From positions 10,257-74,256 of the forward strand of contig DHOP01000005.1 of NCBI GenBank assembly GCA_002407775.1: a DNA stretch of 64,000 bases, written 5' to 3'. This DNA comes from Prevotella sp. UBA5387 (GTDB lineage: Bacteria; Bacteroidota; Bacteroidia; Bacteroidales; Bacteroidaceae). The notes beneath the pieces were generated by a model. That model had not been told where the DNA came from and ran no database searches. It worked only from the letters and a program-made list of their open reading frames with translations. Position numbers and translations under genes: made by a program. Position 1 is the stretch's first letter, and each line of letters opens with the position of its first letter. Shown piece after piece: positions 17,853 through 27,253 of this stretch.

Positions 17853-17873
17853 GAAATTGTATGAACTTTGTTA

Positions 17874-17881
17874 CAAAATTA
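17874..17881 (-). promoter_or_regulatory. possible -7 element for the polyprenyl synthase gene
   Basis: TAATTTTG on the minus strand, 22 bp before the start codon; a TTTG exists upstream but with a 22-bp spacer, longer than usual. Confidence 0.35.
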
Positions 17882-17941
17882 CGGTTTTAATCGGATATTA
17901 TAGCAAAAAATGCGTAATTTTACATTTAAAACAAAATAATC

Positions 17942-20704
17942 ATGGACAAACTATTCCTCATTGATGCGTACGCGGTAATATTTCGCTCTTACTATGCATT
18001 TATTAACCGACCGACAATAAACTCCAAGGGACTGAACACCTCGGCCATTGTGGGCTTTTGTAATACGTTACGTGAGGTGCTTGACAAGGGTAACCCAACC
18101 TATTTAGGTGTGGCATTCGATATCGGCAAGACCTTTCGCCATGATATCTTCCCACCTTATAAGGCTCAAAGAGAAGCCACACCAGAAGACATCAAGGCAG
18201 CTGTCCCCTACATCCAAGCCATCTTGCGTGCCATGAATATTCCCATCTTGGCAGTGGAAGGCTTTGAGGCAGATGACGTCATTGGCACACTTGCACTCAA
18301 AGCAGGTGACGAAGGAATTGAAACCTATATGCTGACACCCGACAAGGACTATGGGCAACTCATCCGAAAGAACGTCTATATGTTCCGTCCAAGACATGGG
18401 GGCGGTTATGATAAAATTGGCGAGAAGGAGATTATGGAGAAATATGGCATCTCCTCCGCCACACAAGTCATAGATCTCCTTGCTTTGATGGGTGACTCGT
18501 CAGACAACTATCCTGGATGCCCCGGTGTGGGAGAAAAGACCGCAGCCAAAATAATCAATGAGTTTGGCAGTACTGAAGAGATCTTGGCTCACACCGATCA
18601 ACTGAAAGGCAAGATGAGAGAAAAGATCGAAGGAGCCGTCGAAGACATAAAGATGGCAAAGTATCTGGCAACCATCAGAACTGATGTGCCGATAGCGTTG
18701 GATTTAAATCAACTTAAGGTTACTCCTCCTGACGAGACAGAATTGCGCCGAATCTTCACCGAGCTTGAATTTAAACAACTCACAGACCGATTTCTTAACA
18801 AACCTAAAAAAACGCAAACGTCCGCAAATATACAACTAAATTTATTTGCAGAAAATCCGACCGAGACCCCGAAAGCTCCAGAATATTCAAGTTTTGAGAC
18901 CCTAAAATCGACACCACATCAATATAAACTAATTGAAAATCAGCAAGAAGCAAAGGAACTTTGTGACTTTTTACTTACAAATAAAATTCTAAGTCTAGAC
19001 ACAGAGACCACTTCCACTAATGCCATTGATGCTGAATTAGTCGGTTTGAGCTTTTCAGTGAAGGAAGGAGAGGCGTTTTACGTTGCAGTACCAAGCGATC
19101 AGACAGAGGCGCAAAAGATGGTCGACATTTTCAAACCCCTCTATGAAGATCCAAAAATTTTAAAGGTTGGACAGAACATCAAATATGACTATGAGGTGCT
19201 ACGACGTTACGACATTGACATTAACGGTCCGATGTGGGACACGATGATCGCCCATTACCTCATCCAACCCGAGCTGCGACACAACATGGATTACATGGCC
19301 GCCACCCTTCTCAACTATCAGACCATTCATATAGACGAGCTCATTGGTCCTAAAGGCAAGGGGCAGAAAAACATGCGAGACCTTGACCCGGGTGATATAT
19401 ACGAGTATGCCGCCGAAGACGCTGACGTAACATTAAAGCTTAAGAACGTACTCGAGCCTCAACTAAAAGAGGTAGGCTCCGAAAAGCTCTTTACCGAAAT
19501 AGAGATGCCACTCATCAAAGTGTTGGCAGATATGGAACTTACCGGCGTACGTCTTGACACAAAGTCTTTGGCCGAAACCGAGCGCATCTTCTCCGAAAGA
19601 ATGCGACAATACGAACTACATGCCTATAAGCTGGCAAGTGAACAGTTCAACATTGCCAGTCCGAAACAAGTCGGTGATATCCTCTTTGACAAAATGAAGA
19701 TCATCGACAAGCCAAAAAAAACTAAGACCGGTCAATACGTTACCTCCGAGGAAGTGCTCTTACAATTGCGCGACCGTGCACCAATCGTGGACGACATCCT
19801 CAACTATCGTGGCATGAAGAAACTCTTGGGAACCTACGTAGAGGCCCTTCCTAAGCTCATCAACCCACGTACCGGCCGCATCCATACATCATTCAACCAG
19901 GCGGTTACAGCCACTGGCCGCCTCTCTTCGAGTGATCCGAATCTACAAAACATTCCTGTTCGTGATGATGATGGGAAAGAGATACGCAAATGTTTCATCG
20001 CTGAACCTGGATGTAAATTCTTCTCTGCCGACTATAGTCAGATAGAGTTGCGCATCATGGCACACCTCAGTGGCGATGAGAACATGATTGAAGCCTTTCG
20101 CGATGGACATGATATTCACCGCGCTACAGCATCGAAGATATGGAAAGTCAGTATGGAAGACGTTACTGATGCACAGCGCAAGAAAGCCAAACAAGCCAAC
20201 TTTGGCATCATCTATGGCATCACGACCTATGGCCTTGCACAACGTATGGGAATCGACAATGGTGAAGCTCGACAACTAATAAACGACTATTTCCAGACAT
20301 TCCCAAAGGTAAGCGAATACATGGAACAATCCAAGCAAATGGCTCGTGAGCATGGTTACGCAGAGACAATGTTTGGTCGACGTCGCTACCTGCAAGATAT
20401 CAATTCAAAGAATGGTACAGTGCGAGGTTTCGCCGAGCGCAACGCCATCAATGCCCCCATACAAGGCAGTGAGGCAGACATCATCAAACTCGCCATGGTA
20501 CGCATTTGGCGACGTTTCAAGGCAGAGGGAATACGCTCTAAAATGATTCTCCAAGTGCATGATGAACTCAACTTCTCGGTCTTCCCCGAGGAAGCCGATA
20601 AGGTAGAGCGCATCATCTTAGAGGAGATGCAGGGTGCCTACAAGCTCTCTGTGCCACTTGTAGCCGATGCTGGATGGGGTGACAACTGGCTCGAAGCACA
20701 TTGA
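17942..20704 (+). CDS. polA: DNA polymerase I
   Basis: Repair and Okazaki-fragment polymerase of 920 residues with all three domains. The N-terminal 5'-3' exonuclease covers about 1-290 (FLIDAYAVIFRSYYAF; LTPDKDYGQL; ALMGDSSDNYPGCPGVGEKT). The 3'-5' exonuclease (about 320-510) keeps the metal ligands SLDTETT and YAAEDADVTL, so proofreading is probably active. The polymerase domain follows, with motif A FSADYSQIELRIMAH, motif B KQANFGIIYGI and motif C LQVHDELNF. Complete. Divergent from the polyprenyl synthase gene and convergent with the cation transporter. Confidence 0.97.
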   Translation: MDKLFLIDAYAVIFRSYYAFINRPTINSKGLNTSAIVGFCNTLREVLDKGNPTYLGVAFDIGKTFRHDIFPPYKAQREATPEDIKAAVPYIQAILRAMNIPILAVEGFEADDVIGTLALKAGDEGIETYMLTPDKDYGQLIRKNVYMFRPRHGGGYDKIGEKEIMEKYGISSATQVIDLLALMGDSSDNYPGCPGVGEKTAAKIINEFGSTEEILAHTDQLKGKMREKIEGAVEDIKMAKYLATIRTDVPIALDLNQLKVTPPDETELRRIFTELEFKQLTDRFLNKPKKTQTSANIQLNLFAENPTETPKAPEYSSFETLKSTPHQYKLIENQQEAKELCDFLLTNKILSLDTETTSTNAIDAELVGLSFSVKEGEAFYVAVPSDQTEAQKMVDIFKPLYEDPKILKVGQNIKYDYEVLRRYDIDINGPMWDTMIAHYLIQPELRHNMDYMAATLLNYQTIHIDELIGPKGKGQKNMRDLDPGDIYEYAAEDADVTLKLKNVLEPQLKEVGSEKLFTEIEMPLIKVLADMELTGVRLDTKSLAETERIFSERMRQYELHAYKLASEQFNIASPKQVGDILFDKMKIIDKPKKTKTGQYVTSEEVLLQLRDRAPIVDDILNYRGMKKLLGTYVEALPKLINPRTGRIHTSFNQAVTATGRLSSSDPNLQNIPVRDDDGKEIRKCFIAEPGCKFFSADYSQIELRIMAHLSGDENMIEAFRDGHDIHRATASKIWKVSMEDVTDAQRKKAKQANFGIIYGITTYGLAQRMGIDNGEARQLINDYFQTFPKVSEYMEQSKQMAREHGYAETMFGRRRYLQDINSKNGTVRGFAERNAINAPIQGSEADIIKLAMVRIWRRFKAEGIRSKMILQVHDELNFSVFPEEADKVERIILEEMQGAYKLSVPLVADAGWGDNWLEAH

Positions 20705-21083
20705 TAAAATTCCCAACAAAGCCTCATCATAGAATGATTGGCGAAGTGGTAAAAACCGCGATTATAATTCCTGTTACCACTCGAAATTTACTAAATTAAG
20801 AGACGGCCATCCCCGTCTCTTGCGCTTCTAAGGAATTTAGCCAACTTCAAGTCCTGAGAAACTTATGGTCAGCGGTGCCCTGTACAAGAGCGATTCGCTA
20901 CATTACAGTTTGTGAACCAATTTGAATCACAACGTAAAACAATTTGAATCACAACGTGAACCAATTTGAATCACAACGTAAAACAATTTGTTTCACCGCG
21001 TGATAACGTACTATTGTTTTTAGGAAAATGATGTGATTGATATGAAATAACTACTATTCTACTAATCATCAAACACTTACGCC
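20705..21083. other. 379-bp region between convergent polA and transporter genes; structured and repeat-bearing
   Basis: Contains an imperfect stem AGTGGTAA (20745-20752) / TTACCACT (20774-20781), a 9-bp stem AAGAGACGG (20798-20806) / CCGTCTCTT (20813-20821) enclosed by CTAAATT/AATTTAG, and array C (20914-21001). Neither stem is followed by a T-run, so these are not textbook terminators. No ORF of note. Confidence 0.5.
20914..21001. repeat. 22-bp tandem repeat array C (4 units)
   Basis: Units at 20914-20935, 20936-20957, 20958-20979 and 20980-21001. Units 1 and 3 are identical, and unit 2 differs from them only in its first four bases, pointing to recent 44-bp duplication or homogenisation. 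It ends 83 bp 3' of the transporter stop codon (minus strand). Confidence 0.9.
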
Positions 21084-22046
21084 TTACTCTTTCAATAGCT
21101 CCCCAACAGATTCCTCAGAAGGTTTCTCGTACTGTCCGTTCACCTTAAGCGGCTCCAAATGTAGCGTAATAAGCGTGTCCTGACCGAAACGTTCACGAAG
21201 GCGACGCTCAATATTACTGGCATGCAGATGTGCATCATAGAGCGTCATCTCACCAGGCAGACGAAGATGCATCTCCATGGCGAAATGATTACCCACATTT
21301 CGCGTGCGAAGATTGTGTATCTCACTCACATACAACTCATCAACGGCCAAACCGACAATCTCTTCTTCAATGTTAGCCGGTAGACTTCCCTCCAAAAGTT
21401 CGTTGGTCGCCTGCTTGATAATCCCATATGCGGCCTTAAGAATAAACACGCTCACGACTATGGCAGCCAATGGATCGAGTACAGCCCATTTGGGTCCCAG
21501 GAAGATGGCTCCACCAATGCCAAAGGCTGTTCCTATGGACGAGAATGCATCGGATCGGTGGTCCCAGGCATTGGCAACGACCGCCTGAGAGTGCACCTGT
21601 CGCCCAACCTTGATAGTAAACCTATATGCCCACTCCTTCAAGATGATACTCAACAGGGCGGCAATAAGGGCTATATACCCCGGCGTTGCTAATTGTTGGC
21701 CCTGTAATGCCGCCCATGCCTTACTCAGACCATTATAGCTAATCATCACGCCCACAACAAGCAGAGCCAATCCCATGATAGCCGTGGCAAGCGTTTCATA
21801 TTTGCCATGGCCATAGTCGTGGTCGACGTCACTCGGCTTATTGCTCAGTTTCACAAAGACAAGCAACACAAGATCAGTGATAAAATCGGTAAGAGAGTGC
21901 ACCGCATCGGCTATCATTGCCGCAGAACCACCTAGGATTCCCGCTGAAAACTTGAAGGTAACCAATCCTATATTAACAATGCCGCCAGCCACGGTGACAC
22001 GAAATATCGACCGCTCTCGCGTGGATTTATCTGAGATACTATCCAT
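21084..22046 (-). CDS. cation diffusion facilitator (CDF) family transporter
   Basis: Inner-membrane divalent-cation/proton antiporter of the ZntB/FieF/CzcD type. The 320-residue protein has about six transmembrane segments; metal-site motifs include DAVHSLTDFITDLV (helix 2, HxxxD) and HRSDAFSSIG (helix 5, HxxxD form), with the family signature DYGHGKYETLAT between helices 2 and 3. A cytoplasmic ferredoxin-like C-terminal domain follows (EIHNLRTRNVGNHFAMEMHLRL is partly conserved). The metal (Zn, Fe, Mn, Co) cannot be decided. Divergent from ychF. Confidence 0.9.
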   Translation of the reverse strand: MDSISDKSTRERSIFRVTVAGGIVNIGLVTFKFSAGILGGSAAMIADAVHSLTDFITDLVLLVFVKLSNKPSDVDHDYGHGKYETLATAIMGLALLVVGVMISYNGLSKAWAALQGQQLATPGYIALIAALLSIILKEWAYRFTIKVGRQVHSQAVVANAWDHRSDAFSSIGTAFGIGGAIFLGPKWAVLDPLAAIVVSVFILKAAYGIIKQATNELLEGSLPANIEEEIVGLAVDELYVSEIHNLRTRNVGNHFAMEMHLRLPGEMTLYDAHLHASNIERRLRERFGQDTLITLHLEPLKVNGQYEKPSEESVGELLKE

Positions 22047-22078
22047 TTTCGATTATGAAATAAATTAGGAAGATTGCA

Positions 22079-22086
22079 CAAATATA
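22079..22086 (-). promoter_or_regulatory. -7 element of the CDF transporter gene
   Basis: TATATTTG on the minus strand, 33 bp before the start codon; no convincing -33. Confidence 0.4.
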
Positions 22087-22207
22087 CACTTTTTAAAACG
22101 AAACAATGGCTTTCTAGACAACTCTTTTATATAAAGAGTCGCAGAGCAACGATGATTCCTGACTCACATTTATACCTTATGCCATGCAAGTAATCCAATC
22201 TTTTTAG

Positions 22208-22215
22208 TAACTTTG
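22208..22215 (+). promoter_or_regulatory. -7 element of the ychF-lgt operon
   Basis: TAACTTTG, 32 bp before the ychF start; the -33 region is weak. Confidence 0.45.
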
Positions 22216-22246
22216 CAAATCAGAACTTAAAGATTATCATTGAGAT

Positions 22247-23350
22247 ATGGCATTAAAATGTGGCATTGTGGGACTTCCCAACGTGGGCAAGTCAACCCTA
22301 TTCAACTGCCTTTCTAGCGCAAAGGCCCAGGCAGCCAATTTTCCTTTCTGCACTATTGAGCCGAACCTCGGCGTGATTACCGTGCCCGACGAGCGGCTTA
22401 CACGGCTTGCCGAGATCGTGCACCCAGGACGAATCGTCCCTGCTACGGTGGAGATTGTGGACATTGCTGGCCTCGTAAAAGGCGCATCTAAGGGCGAAGG
22501 ACTTGGCAATAAGTTCCTCGGCAACATCCGCGAATGCGATGCCCTCATCCATGTCATACGCTGCTTTGACGATGACAATGTGGTGCGCGAGGGCGGAGAC
22601 CCCGTCAATCCCATTGCCGACAAAGAGATTATCGACACCGAACTACAGCTCAAGGACCTTGAGACCATTGATAGCCAGATGGCTAAGCAAGAGAAAATTG
22701 CCGCAACTGGCAATAAGGATGCTAAAGTGATAGTCGATGTGCTGCATGCTTATAAAGAAGTTTTAGACCGGGGCGAAAACGCCCGCACAATAACTTTTGA
22801 AAGCAAGGAAGAACAGAAAGCAGCCCATGATCTCTTCCTTCTTACCACTAAGCCAGTTCTCTACGTTTGTAATGTCGACGAGACTAATGCACAAACAGGA
22901 AACGAATATAGTCGCAGCATTGAAGAAGTTGCTACCAAGGAGGGTGCCGAATGCATGGTCATCGCTGCCAAAACCGAAGAGGATATCGCATCACTCGAGA
23001 GTTACGAAGATAAGAAGCTCTTCCTCGATGAACTGGGATTGGAGGAGAGTGGCGTCAATAGACTGATCAAAAAAGCCTATGCCCTACTCAACCTTCAAAC
23101 CTTTATCACCGCCGGAGAGATGGAGGTGAAGGCATGGACATTCCATAAGGGATGGAAGGCTCCGCAATGTGCAGGTGTGATCCACACCGACTTCGAGAAA
23201 GGATTTATTCGCGCCGAGGTCATCAAGTATGACGATTACCTGAAATATGAGTCAGAGTCTGCCGTGCGAGAAGCTGGCAAACTCTCCATTGAGGGTAAGG
23301 AATATGAGATGCAAGACGGCGATATCGTTCACTTTAGGTTTAACGTTTAA
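22247..23350 (+). CDS. ychF: redox-regulated ATPase / Obg-family P-loop protein YchF
   Basis: Ribosome-associated nucleotide hydrolase of the Obg/OLA1 group, thought to bind ATP rather than GTP. The 367-residue protein starts directly with the P-loop GIVGLPNVGKSTLFN, has the switch-like DIAGLVKGASKGEGLGN, a coiled-coil middle (LKDLETIDSQMAKQEKIAA), an altered G4 motif (VCNVDE in place of NKxD) as is usual for YchF, and a C-terminal TGS domain (LNLQTFITAGEMEVKAWTF). First of a pair with lgt, 11 bp apart. Confidence 0.95.
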   Translation: MALKCGIVGLPNVGKSTLFNCLSSAKAQAANFPFCTIEPNLGVITVPDERLTRLAEIVHPGRIVPATVEIVDIAGLVKGASKGEGLGNKFLGNIRECDALIHVIRCFDDDNVVREGGDPVNPIADKEIIDTELQLKDLETIDSQMAKQEKIAATGNKDAKVIVDVLHAYKEVLDRGENARTITFESKEEQKAAHDLFLLTTKPVLYVCNVDETNAQTGNEYSRSIEEVATKEGAECMVIAAKTEEDIASLESYEDKKLFLDELGLEESGVNRLIKKAYALLNLQTFITAGEMEVKAWTFHKGWKAPQCAGVIHTDFEKGFIRAEVIKYDDYLKYESESAVREAGKLSIEGKEYEMQDGDIVHFRFNV

Positions 23351-23361
23351 CACTCCATCCT

Positions 23362-24207
23362 ATGCTATCCTACATTCTTTGGAATCCCAACGAGATAATG
23401 TTTCATATCGGCAGCTTCGGCATCCGATGGTATTCCATGTGCTGGCTGCTGGGTCTATTGCTAGCCTATTTCCTGATGCAGCGGCTCTTTAAGGAGCAGA
23501 AGATACCTCAGGAGAAATTTGATCCACTTTTCATCTACATCTTCCTCAGCATCCTTATTGGTGCAAGGCTTGGACATTGCCTGTTCTATCAGCCCGATTA
23601 TTTTCTCACTTCGTGGGACCATATCGTCGAAATGCTTTTGCCCATCCACCATATGACTGATGGCTCATGGAAGTTCGTGGGTTACGAAGGCTTGGCTTCT
23701 CATGGCGGAGTGATAGGTATGCTCTTTGCCATCTGGCTCTATGCGCGCAACATGAAGATGTCTATCTGGACCGTATTGGACAACATGGGCATCGTGTCCT
23801 GCGTCACGGCGGCATTTATCAGATTAGGAAACCTGATGAACTCCGAGATCATCGGCAAGGTGACCGACGTGCCTTGGGCGTTCATCTTCGAGCGCGTGGA
23901 CCAGTATCCGCGCCATCCCGGACAGCTCTACGAGGCCCTCTGCTACGCCTGTTTCTTCATCATCATCTACCTCGTCTACCGTCGTCGTCCCGAGAAAGTG
24001 GGCACGGGCTACTTCTTTGGGTTATGCCTGGCACTTGTTTTCACCGCGCGTTTCCTACTCGAATACACCAAAGACATCCAGGTTGACTTTGAAGCTGGCA
24101 TGTTTCTCAACATGGGCCAATTGCTCTCCATACCGTTTATTCTCATCGGTCTCGCTTGCATGAAGGGCGGAAAATGGATTCAAAGACTAGGCGCAAAAGC
24201 TAAGTAA
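23362..24207 (+). CDS. lgt: prolipoprotein diacylglyceryl transferase
   Basis: Inner-membrane enzyme that attaches diacylglycerol to the lipobox cysteine of prolipoproteins, the first step for lipoproteins such as the FKBP and Big_5 proteins in this window. The 281-residue protein has about seven transmembrane helices, the Lgt signature RLGNLMNSEIIGKVTDVPWA and the conserved HPGQLYEAL. Translationally close to ychF. An internal ATG (23398) precedes the conserved FHIGSFGIRWYSM, so the start could be 12 codons later. Confidence 0.95.
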   Translation: MLSYILWNPNEIMFHIGSFGIRWYSMCWLLGLLLAYFLMQRLFKEQKIPQEKFDPLFIYIFLSILIGARLGHCLFYQPDYFLTSWDHIVEMLLPIHHMTDGSWKFVGYEGLASHGGVIGMLFAIWLYARNMKMSIWTVLDNMGIVSCVTAAFIRLGNLMNSEIIGKVTDVPWAFIFERVDQYPRHPGQLYEALCYACFFIIIYLVYRRRPEKVGTGYFFGLCLALVFTARFLLEYTKDIQVDFEAGMFLNMGQLLSIPFILIGLACMKGGKWIQRLGAKAK

Positions 24208-24267
24208 TATTGGCGTAAACCAAATTTGATTCAATTTCATGCCTTGTTTCAACAAGGTTCAAACGAC

Positions 24268-24297
24268 AAGCGGTCACTCTAGTGGTCGCTTTTTTGT
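24268..24297 (+). terminator. intrinsic terminator of ychF-lgt
   Basis: Ten-pair stem (two G-T pairs) AAGCGGTCAC / GTGGTCGCTT around loop TCTA, running into a T-run. Confidence 0.75.
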
Positions 24298-24384
24298 TAT
24301 ATTTGACGCTGTTGCTTCTTTGTCAAAAAAAGTTAAAGGAGTGGAAATATAGAACAAACAATAAGTAGTTTATCATAATTTGTT

Positions 24385-24392
24385 TATCTTTG
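24385..24392 (+). promoter_or_regulatory. -7 element of the secreted protein gene at 24451
   Basis: TATCTTTG, perfect TAnnTTTG, 58 bp before the start codon; no clear -33. Confidence 0.5.
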
Positions 24393-24450
24393 CCATACTA
24401 ATTTACTGAGTCTTAAACTACTTTAATTATTACTAGTAATACAAAAGCTT

Positions 24451-27159
24451 ATGAAAAAACTATTTACACTAACGTTTATCTTACTTTCTTTGGCGCTTGG
24501 CACCAATGCCCAGAATATAAGAAAGACATGGGATTTCCGCACCGGATTTAGTGCCACGACAATCACCAACCTCAACACTGACATGCAACAGAATGGTGCT
24601 ACTGGAACTACATCACACTGGCGCAACTGGGAAAAAGACGCTACTACTGCAGCAGACCAAGCTTTCTGGAGTTCCGATAATGGTACCACTGTCAATGCTG
24701 ATGGCAATGCCATAACCGTAGTGGACGGTGCTGAGAAAGTGATAACAGAGTTAGAGGGACTCAATGTCACTGGGGTGAAAGCCAAAGGGTTTGTCATCGC
24801 TTACAACTTTGCACAGGCAGAAAACACCAGTAGTCCATCAGGAATGTATCCAAATGGCAAGAGTTTCATATGGCTCAATGGCTCAGGGATAACATTTACC
24901 TTCAAAGCACTGAAGGGAGACACGGTAAAAATGGGTATCGAATCACACAAAAATACTGAAGCCCGTGGTCTTAATATCAGTGTGGACGGTACGACCATCA
25001 GTACCGTCTCTGGCAATAATGTGCCTACATTTTATAATGACGTGGCATGGGTACTACCTGACGACACACCTGGCGTAGATGACTATTGCACCGTGAAGGT
25101 GACAACCACCAATGGATGCCACATCTATTATATCATCACCGGTAAAGGTGACGCCCCCATTGCAACCAAAAAGAATGTAGCATACATCTCTTATGGTACC
25201 CCAGCTACGGACTTCGCTCATCAGACACTAGCTGCCAACACCGACATTAATCTCACTGATGTAAATGCAGAAACAACCACCGTAACCAAGGAAGACTTGA
25301 TGTCTTACGATGTAACAGTTGTTGCCCCCAACCTGCCAGCCACCAATGCCAATGTCTCAGTGTTGAAAGAAGCCATGCCTTGGACACCTATACTCAACCT
25401 CAACGGCAATCTTTATGAGACATGGGGCTACGGCAACGCTGTCAGCGGTACCGATGTATTTGGCGTAACAACCACTCCTACCAATCAGATTTTCACTGGA
25501 TTGACACTTGTCAATGGTGCAGATGCAGAACTACCTGCAGGCCAAAGTGGTATTGTTTTTACCAATTCCGCTCCTGTTACTGGTGTTCGACTTGGACAAT
25601 ACTTTACAAATGATCAGATCATTGCTACGATGCTCTCTGACTCTTCTGCAGTAGGCATCCATACACATAACATCTACCACAATGGTTATCTGTATCTTCC
25701 TTACAACGAAGCAGCCCTTGCCGATCCAAACTTAGAGGGTAATACAACAGCCACTCTTATCAATAATGCCGTGAATATGCTCGCCTCATCTAAGGCAGAT
25801 ATTACCAGCAACCCAGCACCGACATTCTCACTTGCATACGGCAACTTCAAGACTACTGTATCCATCAAGAACTCTCGCAATGACGCAGCTATTTACTACA
25901 CCACTGATGGCAGTGAGCCAACTGTTTCAAGCACTCTCTATGTAGATCCATTCACAGTTACCGCAGAGACCATGGTGAAGGCTATTGCTGTATCAGAGGG
26001 ATTCAATCCCAGTATCGCAGCTGACAGCCTAATTCGAATTTTTGAGCAGGCCAAGACCCCAACCATTTCTGTTGCAGAGGCTGATGACGCGTCTACAATC
26101 ACAATTGACTGTGCTACCCCAGAGAGCCAGATATGGTATAACTACAGTGGCTCTGTCGACACACTGCAGTCATCAAAGTATTTGCAACCAATTGTAATTC
26201 GTGACCACAAAGTCATCACTGCTTTTGCCACCAATAAAGTATACGTGCAGTCGGAGCCTATTACCAAGTCTATCTATCTCAAAAACGATAAGGTATATAT
26301 CGATATCGCATCTCACTTCGACGCCAACTATAGTAGCACCATGAGCAATGGCAACGGTTTGTTCTCCTGGGGCAAGTCTGCTGCTGACACTTTAATCGTT
26401 ACAGACTCTATCATCGGTACTTATCTTGATCAAGACAGTATTGAACAGCCTTTGTATTACTCCAAGCCACGCCCAATGGAAGTTTACCCTGATGCCACCG
26501 CTGAATGGGTAGTGAAGTCGAACGGGCAGTCTGTTCTTTGGCAGAATATTTCCGTAGGAAAAAACCCTGGCGACACCAGCGGCTACAATCCTGCAACAGC
26601 TGGTGACCTTGACACACTGATTACTAAGTATAATCTGCAGTTCTACAAGTTTATCTCAAACCAATATAACGCTCGCATTGAGTGCACGAAAAAGATCCAA
26701 GGACCATTCAACGTTCTTACGTTCCTTGGCAATGCCAGTGGCACAGGTAGCGTGCAACGTATGGCTGTGGAAGTATCCACTGACGGAAATACTTGGACTC
26801 AAGTTGGCGATACTATCGTTATATCCAACCCGCAACGTCTATGGAGCAAGTGTAATGTATTGTACGGCGGTACAGAAGAAGTATATGTGCGTCTTGCTCA
26901 TGTATCGGGCAACTCAGGAGCCCAATGCTATGACATCTATGTGATGAACGAAGGGGAGAAATCTTTAGCAATGGAGAAGACCCTTGCAGATGCCTATGCA
27001 GAACAGACTACAGGTATCGGCCAAGTTAACAAGGGCGAGACCAAAGCTAAGGTGCTGGCTATCTATAGCATTAACGGTGCTCGTTTGAACAGCTTGCAGC
27101 CTGGAATCAATATTGTAAAGATGAGTGACGGCACAGCCCGCAAGGTACTCGTAAAGTAA
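24451..27159 (+). CDS. secreted multidomain protein with chitobiase-type beta-sandwich domain and T9SS-like C-terminus
   Basis: A 902-residue exported protein with no catalytic domain that I recognise. The signal peptide is MKKLFTLTFILLSLALGTNA. The N-terminal part (TWDFRTGFSATT...) resembles secreted Bacteroidetes carbohydrate-associated proteins. Around residues 450-530 the segment AIYYTTDGSEPTVSSTLY is the hallmark of a chitobiase C-terminal/FN3-like domain (CHB_HEX_C). The end, VLAIYSINGARLNSLQPGIN followed by a basic tail, fits a type IX secretion C-terminal sorting domain. It has its own promoter and a terminator at 27184-27223, so it is probably not cotranscribed with the pectate-lyase-like gene despite the 94-bp gap. 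Role: surface or extracellular glycan-related, inferred. Confidence 0.7.
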   Translation: MKKLFTLTFILLSLALGTNAQNIRKTWDFRTGFSATTITNLNTDMQQNGATGTTSHWRNWEKDATTAADQAFWSSDNGTTVNADGNAITVVDGAEKVITELEGLNVTGVKAKGFVIAYNFAQAENTSSPSGMYPNGKSFIWLNGSGITFTFKALKGDTVKMGIESHKNTEARGLNISVDGTTISTVSGNNVPTFYNDVAWVLPDDTPGVDDYCTVKVTTTNGCHIYYIITGKGDAPIATKKNVAYISYGTPATDFAHQTLAANTDINLTDVNAETTTVTKEDLMSYDVTVVAPNLPATNANVSVLKEAMPWTPILNLNGNLYETWGYGNAVSGTDVFGVTTTPTNQIFTGLTLVNGADAELPAGQSGIVFTNSAPVTGVRLGQYFTNDQIIATMLSDSSAVGIHTHNIYHNGYLYLPYNEAALADPNLEGNTTATLINNAVNMLASSKADITSNPAPTFSLAYGNFKTTVSIKNSRNDAAIYYTTDGSEPTVSSTLYVDPFTVTAETMVKAIAVSEGFNPSIAADSLIRIFEQAKTPTISVAEADDASTITIDCATPESQIWYNYSGSVDTLQSSKYLQPIVIRDHKVITAFATNKVYVQSEPITKSIYLKNDKVYIDIASHFDANYSSTMSNGNGLFSWGKSAADTLIVTDSIIGTYLDQDSIEQPLYYSKPRPMEVYPDATAEWVVKSNGQSVLWQNISVGKNPGDTSGYNPATAGDLDTLITKYNLQFYKFISNQYNARIECTKKIQGPFNVLTFLGNASGTGSVQRMAVEVSTDGNTWTQVGDTIVISNPQRLWSKCNVLYGGTEEVYVRLAHVSGNSGAQCYDIYVMNEGEKSLAMEKTLADAYAEQTTGIGQVNKGETKAKVLAIYSINGARLNSLQPGINIVKMSDGTARKVLVK

Positions 27160-27183
27160 CTTTCTTCTAAAATAAACCTATGA

Positions 27184-27223
27184 GAATGGGGAGTGAGCGA
27201 AGCGTTGACTCCCCATTCTTTTC
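27184..27223 (+). terminator. terminator between the two secreted protein genes
   Basis: Eleven-bp stem GAATGGGGAGT / ACTCCCCATTC (27184-27194, 27208-27218), followed by TTTTC. Confidence 0.75.
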
Positions 27224-27253
27224 ATCTACTTAAGACTAATAATAATCAAAACA

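Noticed and set aside
20740..20790. tRNA-like segment downstream of polA (GCGAAGTGGTAA resembles a D-arm)
   Set aside because: No anticodon arm, T-loop or acceptor stem can be formed.
24214..24240. Sixth copy of the 22-bp repeat after lgt (TTTGATTCAATTTC)
   Set aside because: A single degenerate half-unit without tandem partners; could be chance in AT-rich DNA.
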